From Nitrospirota bacterium (GTDB lineage: Bacteria; Nitrospirota; Thermodesulfovibrionia; Thermodesulfovibrionales; Dissulfurispiraceae), in the NCBI GenBank assembly GCA_021847795.1, contig JAJZPZ010000019.1, forward strand, positions 1-33,365: a stretch of DNA of 33,365 nt. The letters run 5' to 3'. A model generated the notes under the pieces. That model searched no databases and had not been told where the DNA came from. It saw only the letters and a list, made by a program, of their open reading frames with translations. Position 1 is the first letter of the stretch. Each line of letters opens with the position of its first letter. Shown here piece by piece: positions 6,579 to 14,001 of the stretch. The translations under genes and the position numbers were made by a program.

Positions 6579-7628
6579 ATGAAGAAAATCCTGCTGAAGG
6601 GAAATGAGGCCATTGCTGAAGCTGCCATCCGGGCTGAATGCAGGTTCTACGCAGGCTACCCCATAACCCCCCAGAACGAGATCCCCGAATACATGTCGTG
6701 GCGGATGCCCGAAGTCGGCGGCACCTTCCTCCAGGCAGAGAGCGAGACAGCGGCAGTAAACATGGTATACGGGGCATCAGCCTGCGGGGCGCGCGCAATG
6801 ACCTCTTCAAGCAGTCCCGGGATAAGCCTGAAGCAGGAAGGCATCTCCTTTCTCGCAGGGGCGGAGCTTCCTGCAGTCATTGTGAATATGCAACGGGGCG
6901 GGCCGGGCCTTGGGAACATCTCTGCAAGCCAGGCGGATTACTTCCAGGCCGTAAAAGGCGGGGGGCATGGTGATTACAGGCTCCTGGTGTATGCTCCCTT
7001 CACTGTCCAGGAACTCTGGGACCTGACCATGCTCGCCTTTGACAAGGCCGACGAATACAGGACCCCCGTCATGCTGCTCGGCGATGCGATACTCGGACAG
7101 ATGATGGAACCCTGCATCCCGACCCCTTATGTAAAACCGGCCCTGCCTGAAAAAACATGGGCACTGACAGGCTGCAAGGGAAGACAGCCCAATGTCATAA
7201 AGACCCTGTTCATGGGCGAGGGAGAACTGGAGCAGAGGAACTTCCTCCTCCAGGAAAAATACAGGACCCTGAGGGACAGGGAGGTGCGGTTTCAAACCTA
7301 TGACACGGACGATGCGGAGTTCATCGTGATCGCCTTCGGCATCGCAGCGCGGGTTGCCATAACCGTTGTCAGGAAAATGCGGAGCGAAGGGCGCAGGATC
7401 GGCTTGTTCAGGCCCATAACGCTCTACCCCTTCCCTGAGCAGGCCATCAGTGGGCTTTCGGGGGACAGAAGAAAACTCATCACCGTGGAATTAAATGCAG
7501 GCCAGATGGTTGAGGATGTAAAACTGGCAGTCAACGGCAGGTCGGAAGTTCTTTTCTACGGCAGGCCCGGCGGCGCGATAATCACACCGGAAGAACTCTA
7601 CGAGAAGCTCTCGGAATTAACGCGATAA
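6579..7628 (+). CDS. vorB: 2-oxoacid:ferredoxin oxidoreductase alpha subunit, VorB type
   Basis: 349 aa from ATG 6579 (MKKILLKGNEAIAEAAIRAE). It matches 3-methyl-2-oxobutanoate / 2-oxoglutarate:ferredoxin oxidoreductase alpha subunits, which oxidatively decarboxylate 2-oxoacids with CoA and ferredoxin. Visible marks are GYPITPQNEIPEYM at residues 28-41, the AESETAAVNMVYGAS region, QRGGPGLGN, and the C-terminal transketolase-like domain (RPITLYPFPEQAI). The length is normal for the family and the gene looks intact. The frame stays open upstream to 6474, but those codons lie in a repeat element and the promoter overlaps them, so 6579 is preferred. The TPP-binding beta subunit, gamma subunit and ferredoxin-like subunit are not next to it. 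Confidence 0.85.
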   Translation: MKKILLKGNEAIAEAAIRAECRFYAGYPITPQNEIPEYMSWRMPEVGGTFLQAESETAAVNMVYGASACGARAMTSSSSPGISLKQEGISFLAGAELPAVIVNMQRGGPGLGNISASQADYFQAVKGGGHGDYRLLVYAPFTVQELWDLTMLAFDKADEYRTPVMLLGDAILGQMMEPCIPTPYVKPALPEKTWALTGCKGRQPNVIKTLFMGEGELEQRNFLLQEKYRTLRDREVRFQTYDTDDAEFIVIAFGIAARVAITVVRKMRSEGRRIGLFRPITLYPFPEQAISGLSGDRRKLITVELNAGQMVEDVKLAVNGRSEVLFYGRPGGAIITPEELYEKLSELTR

Positions 7629-7672
7629 AGAGAAAGTTCACACCCCGAATTCTGCAAACCCGGCCTCTCGGT

Positions 7673-7702
7673 CATTGCCAGGCAAGTACTGCCTGGACAA
7701 TG
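7673..7702. other. perfect hairpin downstream of vorB
   Basis: CCAGGCA / TGCCTGG form a 7-bp stem with a 5-nt loop (7678-7696), extended by CATTG / CAATG across a single bulge. No T tract follows, so it is not a standard intrinsic terminator. It may be an RNA-stabilising structure or a protein site. Confidence 0.4.
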
Positions 7703-7772
7703 CAACTCCCGAAGCAGCAAAAACGTTACACATTTCACTTTGAATAATTGAACAACTCTTCTTTAGGCCTCC

Positions 7773-7802
7773 TTGTCAAATACGTCATATCTGATGTAAG
7801 AT
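7773..7802 (+). promoter_or_regulatory. higBA promoter with palindromic operator in the spacer
   Basis: TTGTCA (7773-7778), 18-nt spacer, TAAGAT (7797-7802). Between the boxes lies the palindrome TACGTCA-TATC-TGATGTA (7781-7798, 6 of 7 arm positions complementary), well placed for repression by the XRE antitoxin. The -10 ends 5 nt before the toxin ATG, so the message is probably leaderless. Confidence 0.6.
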
Positions 7803-7807
7803 AACAT

Positions 7808-8197
7808 ATGAAACACAAGTGGCGAGTTCTCTACTATGAGACAGCCGATGGGGCCTGCCCGGTGCAGCAGTTTATCGATACACGCAAGAGCCGGGATCAG
7901 GCAAAGATATTCAGTTGGTTGACTCTTTTGGAAGAGAAAGGGCCTAACCTGCCAAGGCCCTATGCAGATATCCTCGGAGATGGGATTCATGAGCTGAGAG
8001 TGAAGCTTGCCGGTGATCAGGTTCGTATACTTTACTTCTTCTGTTATAGGGAATTCATTGTTCTTAGCCATGCATTCGTAAAGCGCGCAAGCGCAGTGCC
8101 ATCATCTGAGATCAAAAGAGCGCAGCAGTTCCGGGATGACTTTCTCGCCCGGGTTGATGAGAGGAAAATCAGGGAGGGATTTCATGAGAAGCTTTAG
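7808..8197 (+). CDS. higB: type II toxin, RelE/HigB superfamily (phage Gp49-like)
   Basis: 129 aa. It matches the Gp49-like (DUF891) branch of the RelE/ParE/HigB toxins, usually ribosome-dependent mRNA interferases. Features are VLYYETADGACPVQQFID at the start, then the core DILGDGIHELRVKLAGDQVRILYFF, where R and K residues of the beta-sheet line the active site in the family, then FVLSHAFVKR-like IVLSHAFVKRAS. It precedes and overlaps its antitoxin by 14 nt (toxin-first order, as in HigBA). The ATG sits immediately after its own promoter with no Shine-Dalgarno. It appears intact. RNA cleavage activity is inferred from the family. Confidence 0.85.
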   Translation: MKHKWRVLYYETADGACPVQQFIDTRKSRDQAKIFSWLTLLEEKGPNLPRPYADILGDGIHELRVKLAGDQVRILYFFCYREFIVLSHAFVKRASAVPSSEIKRAQQFRDDFLARVDERKIREGFHEKL

Positions 8198-8489
8198 ACA
8201 GCATTTGAAAGAAAAATTGAAGGACGAGAGGTTCAGGCAACTCTACGAGGAAGAACGCCAGCTTGCTGAGCTCTCACTCAAAATACTTGATACCAGGGAA
8301 CATTTGGGGCTTTCTCAGGCAGAAGTTGCAAAGAGAGCAAAAGTCACTCAACAACAGATGTCAAAAGTAGAAAACGGAATCAACTGTAATATTTCCACCT
8401 TCCTCAAGGTATGCAATGCATTGGGCATAAAGATTGATCTTGAGGCTCCAAGAATTCGCCCCTTTGGTCGAAGGACAGCAAGAGCATAA
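8184..8489 (+). CDS. higA: XRE-family antitoxin of the HigBA pair
   Basis: 101 aa, starting at ATG 8184 inside the end of the toxin gene with AGGGAGG 6-7 nt upstream. The N-terminal 30 residues are charged and helical (HLKEKLKDERFRQLYEEE) and probably contact the toxin. A Cro/C1 helix-turn-helix follows (about residues 33-84: LGLSQAEVAKRAKVTQQQMS, then KVENG). It neutralises HigB and very likely represses the promoter at 7773-7802 through the palindrome there. The preferred start gives the 14-nt overlap typical of translationally coupled toxin-antitoxin pairs. Confidence 0.9.
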   Translation: MRSFRQHLKEKLKDERFRQLYEEERQLAELSLKILDTREHLGLSQAEVAKRAKVTQQQMSKVENGINCNISTFLKVCNALGIKIDLEAPRIRPFGRRTARA

Positions 8490-8522
8490 GAAGCATTTTG
8501 GATGAATGATACGGATGGCGAT

Positions 8523-8550
8523 GGGGTCAATTCTTTATTATTGACATATC
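8523..8550 (+). repeat. inverted repeat, 5' end of element 2
   Basis: It begins GGGGTCAATTCTTT. Its inner part holds TTGACA (8541-8546), which also serves as the -35 box of the transposase promoter. Confidence 0.7.
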
Positions 8551-8570
8551 ATATGACAATATACAATAAT
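8541..8570 (+). promoter_or_regulatory. promoter of the element 2 transposase
   Basis: TTGACA (8541-8546) and AATAAT (8565-8570) are 18 nt apart. An alternative is TACAAT at 8562-8567 with 15 nt. The predicted start falls at or close to the ATG at 8576, so the message looks leaderless. No Shine-Dalgarno is present. Confidence 0.5.
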
Positions 8571-8575
8571 TCCAC

Positions 8576-9553
8576 ATGGCAAGACCTTTGAGAATCCAAT
8601 ATCCTGGGGCGGTTTATCACGTTACAAGCCGGGGAAACGAGCGCAGGGAAATATTCAGGGAGGATAAAGATAGGCAGCAATTCGTCCATATGCTGTCAAA
8701 GTCGCTGAAAATTTATGCTGTAAAGCTCCGAAGTTATGTTTTGATGAATAACCATTATCATTTCTTGGTTGAGACGCCCCTCGGCAATCTTGGAGAATTC
8801 ATGAGGCATTTCAATGTTTCCTATACCGGCTTTTATAACAGGAAATACACAAGATCGGGCCATCTTTATCAGGGAAGATACACGAGCATTCTTGTGGACA
8901 AAGACGAGTATCTGTCCATTGTGTCCCGATACATTCATTTAAACCCCGTGCGTGTAGAGTCGATGAGATCAAAGACGAGCGAGGAGAAATTCAAATATTT
9001 AGAAGAATATCAATGGAGCAGTCTCGTCGGGTATATTAGCAAGCGGAAGGAAAAGATGGTTGACTATGGGCTGGTTCTTTCAGAATATGGTGGAGATACT
9101 GCCGGAGGAAGGGGCGAATACAAGAAACGTATTATTCAAGACATCAGTGAAGGACTGGAAATCAAGAAAGATATTCTTGGGCAAAGCATTCTTGGCAACG
9201 ATAAGTTCATAAGCTGGGTAAAGAATATTTTTGTTAAAGGGACTGAGGACCGGGAGAGTCCCGGCCATCGGGAACTAAAGCGGTACAGGGCTGAAGAGGA
9301 TATTGTTCGTGTGATAGAGAAGGTATCCGGCGAATCATTTGATGCGATAAGAACCTCCAGACATAGACTTAGGACTGCTGCAATGGATATTCTCTATCGG
9401 GTGGGGGGGCTGAAAGGAATCGAGATTGGCAGGATATTTAATGTTGATTACAGCACCGTAAGTCAGGGGCGAAAACGGTTAGTGGAAAAAATGGAGAGGG
9501 ACGGAAATTTAAGGAGTCTTGTAGAGCGCATCGAAGAGGAATTGTCAAAATGA
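8576..9553 (+). CDS. REP-associated tyrosine transposase-like protein (Y1_Tnp) with DnaA_C-like C-terminus
   Basis: 325 aa. The Y1/HUH nuclease domain starts MARPLRIQYPGAVYHVTSRG, with HUH pair H60-Y-H62 (MNNHYHFLVET) and catalytic Y119 in RYIHLNPVR, at exactly the residue numbers seen in the first copy. About residues 240-322 resemble the DnaA C-terminal domain (GLKGIEIGRIFNVDYSTVSQ echoes the DnaA pattern of IGxxFxxRDHSTV). The middle (residues 135-235) is charged and poorly conserved. The gene is intact, and its stop codon is inside the right inverted repeat. Expected role: single-strand DNA cleavage and transfer of its own element or of related hairpin repeats. Mobility is inferred. Confidence 0.85.
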   Translation: MARPLRIQYPGAVYHVTSRGNERREIFREDKDRQQFVHMLSKSLKIYAVKLRSYVLMNNHYHFLVETPLGNLGEFMRHFNVSYTGFYNRKYTRSGHLYQGRYTSILVDKDEYLSIVSRYIHLNPVRVESMRSKTSEEKFKYLEEYQWSSLVGYISKRKEKMVDYGLVLSEYGGDTAGGRGEYKKRIIQDISEGLEIKKDILGQSILGNDKFISWVKNIFVKGTEDRESPGHRELKRYRAEEDIVRVIEKVSGESFDAIRTSRHRLRTAAMDILYRVGGLKGIEIGRIFNVDYSTVSQGRKRLVEKMERDGNLRSLVERIEEELSK

Positions 9554-9566
9554 AAGAATTGACCCC
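9539..9566 (-). repeat. inverted repeat, 3' end of element 2
   Basis: The reverse complement begins GGGGTCAATTCTTT, identical over 14 bp to the 5' end. It contains the transposase TGA (9551-9553). Confidence 0.7.
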
Positions 9567-9587
9567 TTTTCTTTTATAGGTTGGAAC

Positions 9588-10604
9588 TTAAACTTCCGTG
9601 TCGCAGTGATTCGATGCCATCTGTTCTTTCACTTTTCTGAGGACCTCGGCCTTGGCCGTCTCGATGTCCGCTTTTATGGTGCAGCCTGCAGCGTTCTTAT
9701 GCCCGCCCCCTCCGAAGGACTCCGCGATGCGGGCCATATTGATGCCGCCCCGCGCCCTGAGACTGACCTTGGTTTCCGTGGGGCCGTCCTCGCGCAGGAG
9801 GGCTGTGACCTCAATTTTTTTCATGATCTTCGGGAAGGAGACAAAGGTCTCGGTGTCATCGGTTGTTGTGCCTGTCTCCTCGAACATTTTCCTGGTTACT
9901 GCAGTAATCGCGATGCAGTCTTCGATATAGAGAGTATTCAGCAAACTTACAAATAGCTTGAAGCGGCCCTCGGACCATGATTCATTCAGTTCCCTGTGGA
10001 TGATATGGGGGGGCGCCCCTGCTTCGGCCAGGGCAGCGGCGACCGCAAGCACCTCTGAGGTCGTGTTTTCAAAACGGAAGTTTCCCGTATCAAGGACCAG
10101 GGCGGTGTAAAGATTTATCGCTATATCCTTCGTTATCTCCACAGCGAGTTCCCTGAGGATGTAATAGATCAGCATGCCCGTCGCGGCGATCTCCGGCGCC
10201 ACCCACCTGATGTCGCCGAAGGCCTTTTCCGTCTCGTGGTGGTCGATTACTGCCGTAGTCCGGAAAGTAAGATTTGCAAGCGGGGATTTTTCCATGCCGG
10301 TGCGCCTGATCTCGTTGCAATCCACAAGGACCAGTGTGCTGAATTCCCGGATATCGACCCCTGATGCGGGTACGTTGTCAAAGGTGTAGAATCTCTGATA
10401 CTCGGGCAGGAACTTATACTGCTCCGGGACGGCGTCCCTGCATACAAGGAGGGTCCTTTTGCCCATCTTCTCCAGGGCCATCGCAAGCGCTATGGCCGAA
10501 CCCAGCGCATCGCCGTCGGGATTGAGGTGCGCCGCGATCAGGAAGCCGTCTTCGCTTTGCAGAAGGTTGAAAAGTTCCGGGGGCAGGATTCTCGTGACGT
10601 TCAC
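9588..10604 (-). CDS. nrnA: DHH-family phosphoesterase, NrnA-type oligoribonuclease / pAp phosphatase
   Basis: 338 aa. The DHH domain carries the metal motifs HLNPDGDALGSA (H26, D30, D32), VLVDCNE (D95) and DHHE (121-123). The DHHA1 nucleotide-binding end has FGGGGHKNAAGC. NrnA enzymes degrade nanoRNAs of 2-5 nt and dephosphorylate pAp. The start is GTG 10604, overlapping the rbfA stop as GTGA, so translation is probably coupled. It lies last in an infB-rbfA-nrnA cluster. truB, which often follows, is not present, and the second transposase element lies right after the stop. Length and motifs are normal. Confidence 0.92.
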   Translation of the reverse strand: MNVTRILPPELFNLLQSEDGFLIAAHLNPDGDALGSAIALAMALEKMGKRTLLVCRDAVPEQYKFLPEYQRFYTFDNVPASGVDIREFSTLVLVDCNEIRRTGMEKSPLANLTFRTTAVIDHHETEKAFGDIRWVAPEIAATGMLIYYILRELAVEITKDIAINLYTALVLDTGNFRFENTTSEVLAVAAALAEAGAPPHIIHRELNESWSEGRFKLFVSLLNTLYIEDCIAITAVTRKMFEETGTTTDDTETFVSFPKIMKKIEVTALLREDGPTETKVSLRARGGINMARIAESFGGGGHKNAAGCTIKADIETAKAEVLRKVKEQMASNHCDTEV

Positions 10605-10960
10605 TCCCCTGAGACCCCTTCTTTCTTTATCTCTTTCAGCAGCCTGTCGATCTTGTCCCCGCGCTCAACGGAGGCATCGGCCCTGAACTCGATAGTCGGG
10701 ATGAACTTCACTCTCACTCTCTTCGACACCTCGCTGCGGATAAGGCCCTTTGCAGAGTTCAATATCTCGAGGGTAATGTCCCTGTCCTCCGCTTTCAGCA
10801 CGCTTACAAACACCCGGGCTATTTTCAGGTCCTGCGACAGCTCGACATCGGTGACCGTGACAAACCCGAGGCGGGGGTCTTTCACCCTCCTCATGATGAT
10901 GCCGGCTATTTCTTCTCTCAGCAGAATACTCAGTCTTTGAGATCTTTTATACGGATGCAT
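10601..10960 (-). CDS. rbfA: 30S ribosome-binding factor A
   Basis: 119 aa KH-like protein needed for late 30S maturation (16S 5' end). Typical features are KRSQRLSILLREEIAGII at residues 5-22, VKDPRLGFVTVTDVELSQDL (about 26-45), and the core ARVFVSVL. The length is normal. It lies between infB and nrnA, separated from infB by 96 nt occupied by a heptad-phased repeat, and overlaps nrnA by 4 nt. Confidence 0.95.
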   Translation of the reverse strand: MHPYKRSQRLSILLREEIAGIIMRRVKDPRLGFVTVTDVELSQDLKIARVFVSVLKAEDRDITLEILNSAKGLIRSEVSKRVRVKFIPTIEFRADASVERGDKIDRLLKEIKKEGVSGE

Positions 10961-10971
10961 GATCAGCTCCT

Positions 10972-11052
10972 CGGAATACGGAAATCGGAATAGAGAAGTC
11001 GGAAATGAGGAGACAGATAGGTTAAGCCCTGCCCTCTGTCTCCTGTGCTCTG
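10972..11052. repeat. heptad-phased hairpin element, infB-rbfA spacer
   Basis: The left arm has seven words in register, CGGAATA and CGGAAAT alternating with others (10972-11020). The right arm has CCCTCTG, then TCTCCTG (11032-11052). AGGAGACAGA (11008-11017) and TCTGTCTCCT (11035-11044) pair perfectly over 10 bp. Confidence 0.75.
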
Positions 11053-11056
11053 TTTT

Positions 11057-13531
11057 TTACAATTTTGCCGCGATCTTCTCGATAATGTAGTTTTCCAGAA
11101 CATCTCCGATCTTGATATCATTGAAGTTCTCTATCGTAATACCGCACTCATATCCGGCCTGGGCTTCCTTGATATCGTCTTTAAATCTCTTCAACGAGCC
11201 CAGCTTTCCCTCATATACGACGATGTTTTCCCTGATGACCCTGATCCCCTCACTGTTGCGGCTGATCATGCCGTCAAGCACATAGCAGCCTGCAATCGTG
11301 CCGAGCCTTGAAACCTGGAACGTCTGCCTGACTTCGGCCCTGCCCAGGATCTTTTCCTTAAGCGTGGGTTCCAGGAGCCCTTCCAGCGCCTTCTTTACAT
11401 CCTCTATGGCTTCGTAGATGATGTTGTAAAGCCTGATGTCAACGCCCTCTTTCTCGGCAATCTGCGAGGCCTTCAGTTCAGGGCGGACATTAAAGCCGAT
11501 GATAATGGCATTGGAAGCTGTAGCCAGCATTACGTCCGACTCGTTTATACCGCCTACAGAGGCATGGATGACCCTTACCTTCACCTCGGTGTGGGTGATC
11601 CCCTCAAAGGCCTGCCTGATGGCCTCCACAGAGCCCTGGACATCACCTTTGAGCACAATGTTCAGTTCTTTTATCTGGCCTTCCTTGATTTTTGCATATA
11701 ATTCATCGAGCGTCAGTTTCCTGTGTTTCGCTATCTCGGCAAGCCGCTGTTTCTGCAGGCGCGCCAGGGCGATCTGCCGGGCCTTACGTTCATCTTCAAC
11801 GCTGATGAACACATCGCCTGCTGCCGGCACTTCGGAAAATCCGATTACCTCCACCGGGGTCGACGGGCCTGCTTCGGGGATCTTCTTCCCCGTATCATCG
11901 ATCAGCGCCCTCACTCTTCCGGATGTGGTCCCTGCCACATAGGCGTCTCCTATTTTCAGCGTTCCAGACTGGATCAGCACGGTTGCTACAGGCCCCCGGC
12001 CCCTGTCCAGCTTTGCTTCGATAATCGTCCCCTTTGCAAGTTTGTGGGGGTTTGCCTTGAGCTCCATCACTTCCGCCTGGAGCAGTATCATCTCGAGCAG
12101 ATGCTCTATACCTGTCCTCTTTTTTGCGGAGACCTCAACAAAAATGTTCTGGCCGCCCCATTCTTCCGACACGACACCGCGCTCTGCCAGTTCGTTCTTG
12201 ACCCGTGTAAGGTTCGCTTCGGGTTTATCCACCTTGTTTATCGCCACGACAATAGGCACGTTGGCGGCCTTTGAGTGGTCGATTGCTTCTACTGTCTGGG
12301 GCATAACCCCGTCATCCGCGGCAACGACAAGCACGACAATGTCCGTGACCTTCGCTCCCCTTGCCCTCAGCGCGGTAAAGGCCTCATGGCCCGGCGTATC
12401 GAGAAACGCGATGTCCTTGCCCTGAAGAGAGACCTTGTAAGCGCCGATGTGCTGGGTGATGCCTCCGGCCTCGGTCTCAGTGACCTTTGTTTCCCTGATG
12501 GCGTCCAGCAAAGAGGTTTTCCCGTGGTCGACATGGCCCATGATGGTAACAACAGGGGGCCTGTGGATAAGGCTTCCGGCCTCCTCTGCAGCCTCCTCAA
12601 CAACATCCAGCTGTTCAGCGCTTACCGATTCCACCTTCACGCCGAAACTGTCGGCAACCAGGATGGCGGCATCCATATCAACAGGCTGATTGACTGTCGC
12701 CATGTACCCCAGTTCCATAAGTTTCTTGATGACATCCGATATCTTCAGGCCTATCATCTCGGCAAAAACCTTTACCGTTGTCCCCTCTTCCAGCTTTATG
12801 GATTTCTTCCTCGGCGCAGTTATCTGGGGCTGCTGCGGCTCCATCTTTCTGAATCTGTCCTTCGGCCTCTTCGTCGACTTCTGGTCCGCCCATTTTTTGG
12901 GCTCTATTTTCTTGATTGCCTGGAATGCCTTCTGCATTCCCGGCTTGACCTTGATCTTCTCGACTTTCTCGACCTCTATTTCCTTCTTGAATCTGTCAGG
13001 CAACTTGAGTTCGTCGTCTTCTTCATGGACAGGCAGTATGGCTTCCAGCGGCTCGATCTCTGCAACGGGTGCGCTTGCACCGGCTGCGGGCATCTCCTCC
13101 GGCTTTGCCGTTTCAACAGGTTTTGTTTCCGCAGGCCTTGCCTCGACAGGTCGCGCTGCAGCAGGCTTTGCCTCGCCTGCCTTCGGCGGCTGCTCTTTTC
13201 GTGCCGGTTCGGCAGGCTTTGCGATTTCCTCCTCTTTCTTTGCCGGTTTTGCCTCCGGCCTCGTTTCCATGCGGGCCCCGGGTTTCGCTTCCGCCTTTTC
13301 CGGTACTTTCCTGGGGGCTGCCTGTTCAGGGGCCTTCCTGACAGGCTTCGGCGCCGTCTGCCGGCTGAACGCAGATTTGACCTTATCCGCCTCTTCAGCG
13401 CTGAGCTTCACGTTTGTCGTCCCCTTCTTGTATTCGATACCCCTGATCTTTCCAAGTTCTTTGACGACCTCGGTAGCTTTAACTCCCAATTCTTTTGCCA
13501 GCTCAGTGCTCTTTATTTCATTATTGGACAT
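11057..13531 (-). CDS. infB: translation initiation factor IF-2
   Basis: 824 aa GTPase that delivers initiator fMet-tRNA to the 30S subunit. It has an N-terminal IF2_N domain (residues 1-55), a low-complexity Ala/Pro/Glu/Lys linker (about 58-165), a second IF2_N-like part (about 245-305), then the G domain: G1 GHVDHGKT (332-339), G3 DTPGH (378-382), G4 NKVD (432-435). Domains II, III and IV (C2) follow to the end. The start at ATG 13531 has GGAGGGTGAG upstream. Unlike the common nusA-infB arrangement, the upstream neighbour is the divergent rpmB. The repetitive linker yields long antisense open frames that are not genes. Confidence 0.97.
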   Translation of the reverse strand: MSNNEIKSTELAKELGVKATEVVKELGKIRGIEYKKGTTNVKLSAEEADKVKSAFSRQTAPKPVRKAPEQAAPRKVPEKAEAKPGARMETRPEAKPAKKEEEIAKPAEPARKEQPPKAGEAKPAAARPVEARPAETKPVETAKPEEMPAAGASAPVAEIEPLEAILPVHEEDDELKLPDRFKKEIEVEKVEKIKVKPGMQKAFQAIKKIEPKKWADQKSTKRPKDRFRKMEPQQPQITAPRKKSIKLEEGTTVKVFAEMIGLKISDVIKKLMELGYMATVNQPVDMDAAILVADSFGVKVESVSAEQLDVVEEAAEEAGSLIHRPPVVTIMGHVDHGKTSLLDAIRETKVTETEAGGITQHIGAYKVSLQGKDIAFLDTPGHEAFTALRARGAKVTDIVVLVVAADDGVMPQTVEAIDHSKAANVPIVVAINKVDKPEANLTRVKNELAERGVVSEEWGGQNIFVEVSAKKRTGIEHLLEMILLQAEVMELKANPHKLAKGTIIEAKLDRGRGPVATVLIQSGTLKIGDAYVAGTTSGRVRALIDDTGKKIPEAGPSTPVEVIGFSEVPAAGDVFISVEDERKARQIALARLQKQRLAEIAKHRKLTLDELYAKIKEGQIKELNIVLKGDVQGSVEAIRQAFEGITHTEVKVRVIHASVGGINESDVMLATASNAIIIGFNVRPELKASQIAEKEGVDIRLYNIIYEAIEDVKKALEGLLEPTLKEKILGRAEVRQTFQVSRLGTIAGCYVLDGMISRNSEGIRVIRENIVVYEGKLGSLKRFKDDIKEAQAGYECGITIENFNDIKIGDVLENYIIEKIAAKL

Positions 13532-13560
13532 CTATATCTCACCCTCCGATTTTTCCTTAA

Positions 13561-13634
13561 GTGGGAAGTGAGCGGTAAGAAGTGAGAAGTAAAATCTTTT
13601 ACTGCTCACTTTTTACTCCCCACCTCTTACTTCT
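13561..13634. repeat. heptad-phased hairpin element, infB-rpmB divergent spacer
   Basis: The left arm has GAAGTGA, GCGGTAA, then repeats (13565-13592). The right arm has TTTTACT, GCTCACT and related words (13597-13631), all in steps of 7. The inner stem 13581-13594 / 13597-13610 pairs 13 of 14 bp over a 2-nt turn. An outer stem pairs GTGGGAAGT with ACTCCCCAC. It falls in the 5' untranslated region of infB. Confidence 0.8.
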
Positions 13635-13656
13635 CTTTTATTATAACTTATTTTAC

Positions 13657-13685
13657 TTGTAACATTACTCCTGAAATGTTATCAT
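13657..13685 (+). promoter_or_regulatory. promoter of rpmB
   Basis: TTGTAA (13657-13662), 17-nt spacer, TATCAT (13680-13685). The predicted start is near 13692, about 30 nt before the ATG, leaving room for the AAAGGAGGT Shine-Dalgarno. Confidence 0.5.
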
Positions 13686-13721
13686 AAAAGACTTTTTAAT
13701 GCAATCAAAGGAGGTGTTATT

Positions 13722-13910
13722 ATGGCCAATTGTTCCATCTGCGGAAAGAAAAGGGCTGTCGGAAATAACGTAAGCCATGCAAATAATAGAACAAAGCGCG
13801 TCCTGATGCCGAACATCCAGAGGATCAAAATCGTGACCGACAGCGGGGTAAAAAGAACCTATGTATGCACCAGGTGCATCCGCTCCAAAAAGATAGTCAA
13901 GGCAGTCTAA
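13722..13910 (+). CDS. rpmB: 50S ribosomal protein bL28, zinc-binding form
   Basis: 62 aa. It begins [23 protein letters not shown]-like, and the two CxxC pairs (CSIC at residues 4-7, CTRC at 52-55) mark the zinc-binding form. A strong Shine-Dalgarno, AAAGGAGGT, lies 7-8 nt upstream of ATG 13722. It is followed by a DUF721 gene after a 91-nt gap holding a heptad repeat. Basic, normal length. Confidence 0.95.
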   Translation: MANCSICGKKRAVGNNVSHANNRTKRVLMPNIQRIKIVTDSGVKRTYVCTRCIRSKKIVKAV

Positions 13911-13999
13911 AGACAGTAACGAGTCATCAGCAACAAGTAACGAGTTAAAGACCACAGGCTTGTCACTCGTTACCGTCTTCAGACTCGTTACTCTCCGTT
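13911..13999. repeat. heptad-phased hairpin element, rpmB-dciA spacer
   Basis: The left arm 13915-13949 is five in-phase words (AGTAACG, AGTCATC and others). GTAACGAGT occurs twice on the left (13916, 13937) and its complement ACTCGTTAC twice on the right (13965, 13983), allowing alternative stems. AGACAGTAACGAGT at 13911-13924 pairs 13/14 with 13965-13978. The right copies are 18 nt apart, so the phase slips there. Confidence 0.8.
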
Positions 14000-14001
14000 A
14001 T

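Larger units (their letters stand above)
8523..9566 (+). mobile_element. Y1/RAYT-like transposase element 2 bounded by inverted repeats
   Basis: 1044 bp with terminal inverted repeats at 8523-8550 and 9539-9566. The outer 14 bp (GGGGTCAATTCTTT) are perfect and 23 of 28 positions match overall. The organisation is identical to element 1: GGGGTCA outside, T[TA]GACA inside, and a transposase stop codon lying in the 3' repeat. The interiors differ clearly in protein sequence, so these are two family members and not a recent duplication. It lies 21 bp from the convergent nrnA stop codon. Confidence 0.7.

Noticed and set aside
7678-7696. Intrinsic terminator for vorB
   Set aside because: A perfect stem but no T tract on either side; kept only as a structure.
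12275-13585. 436-codon plus-strand open frame opposite infB (and a 293-codon one at 12690-13571)
   Set aside because: Antisense to the IF-2 G domain and its Ala/Pro/Glu/Lys-rich linker. The translation is low-complexity Arg/Leu/Cys or Ser/Phe/Ala with no domain.
13960-14001. Upstream start for the DUF721 protein
   Set aside because: Those codons are the right arm of the heptad element.
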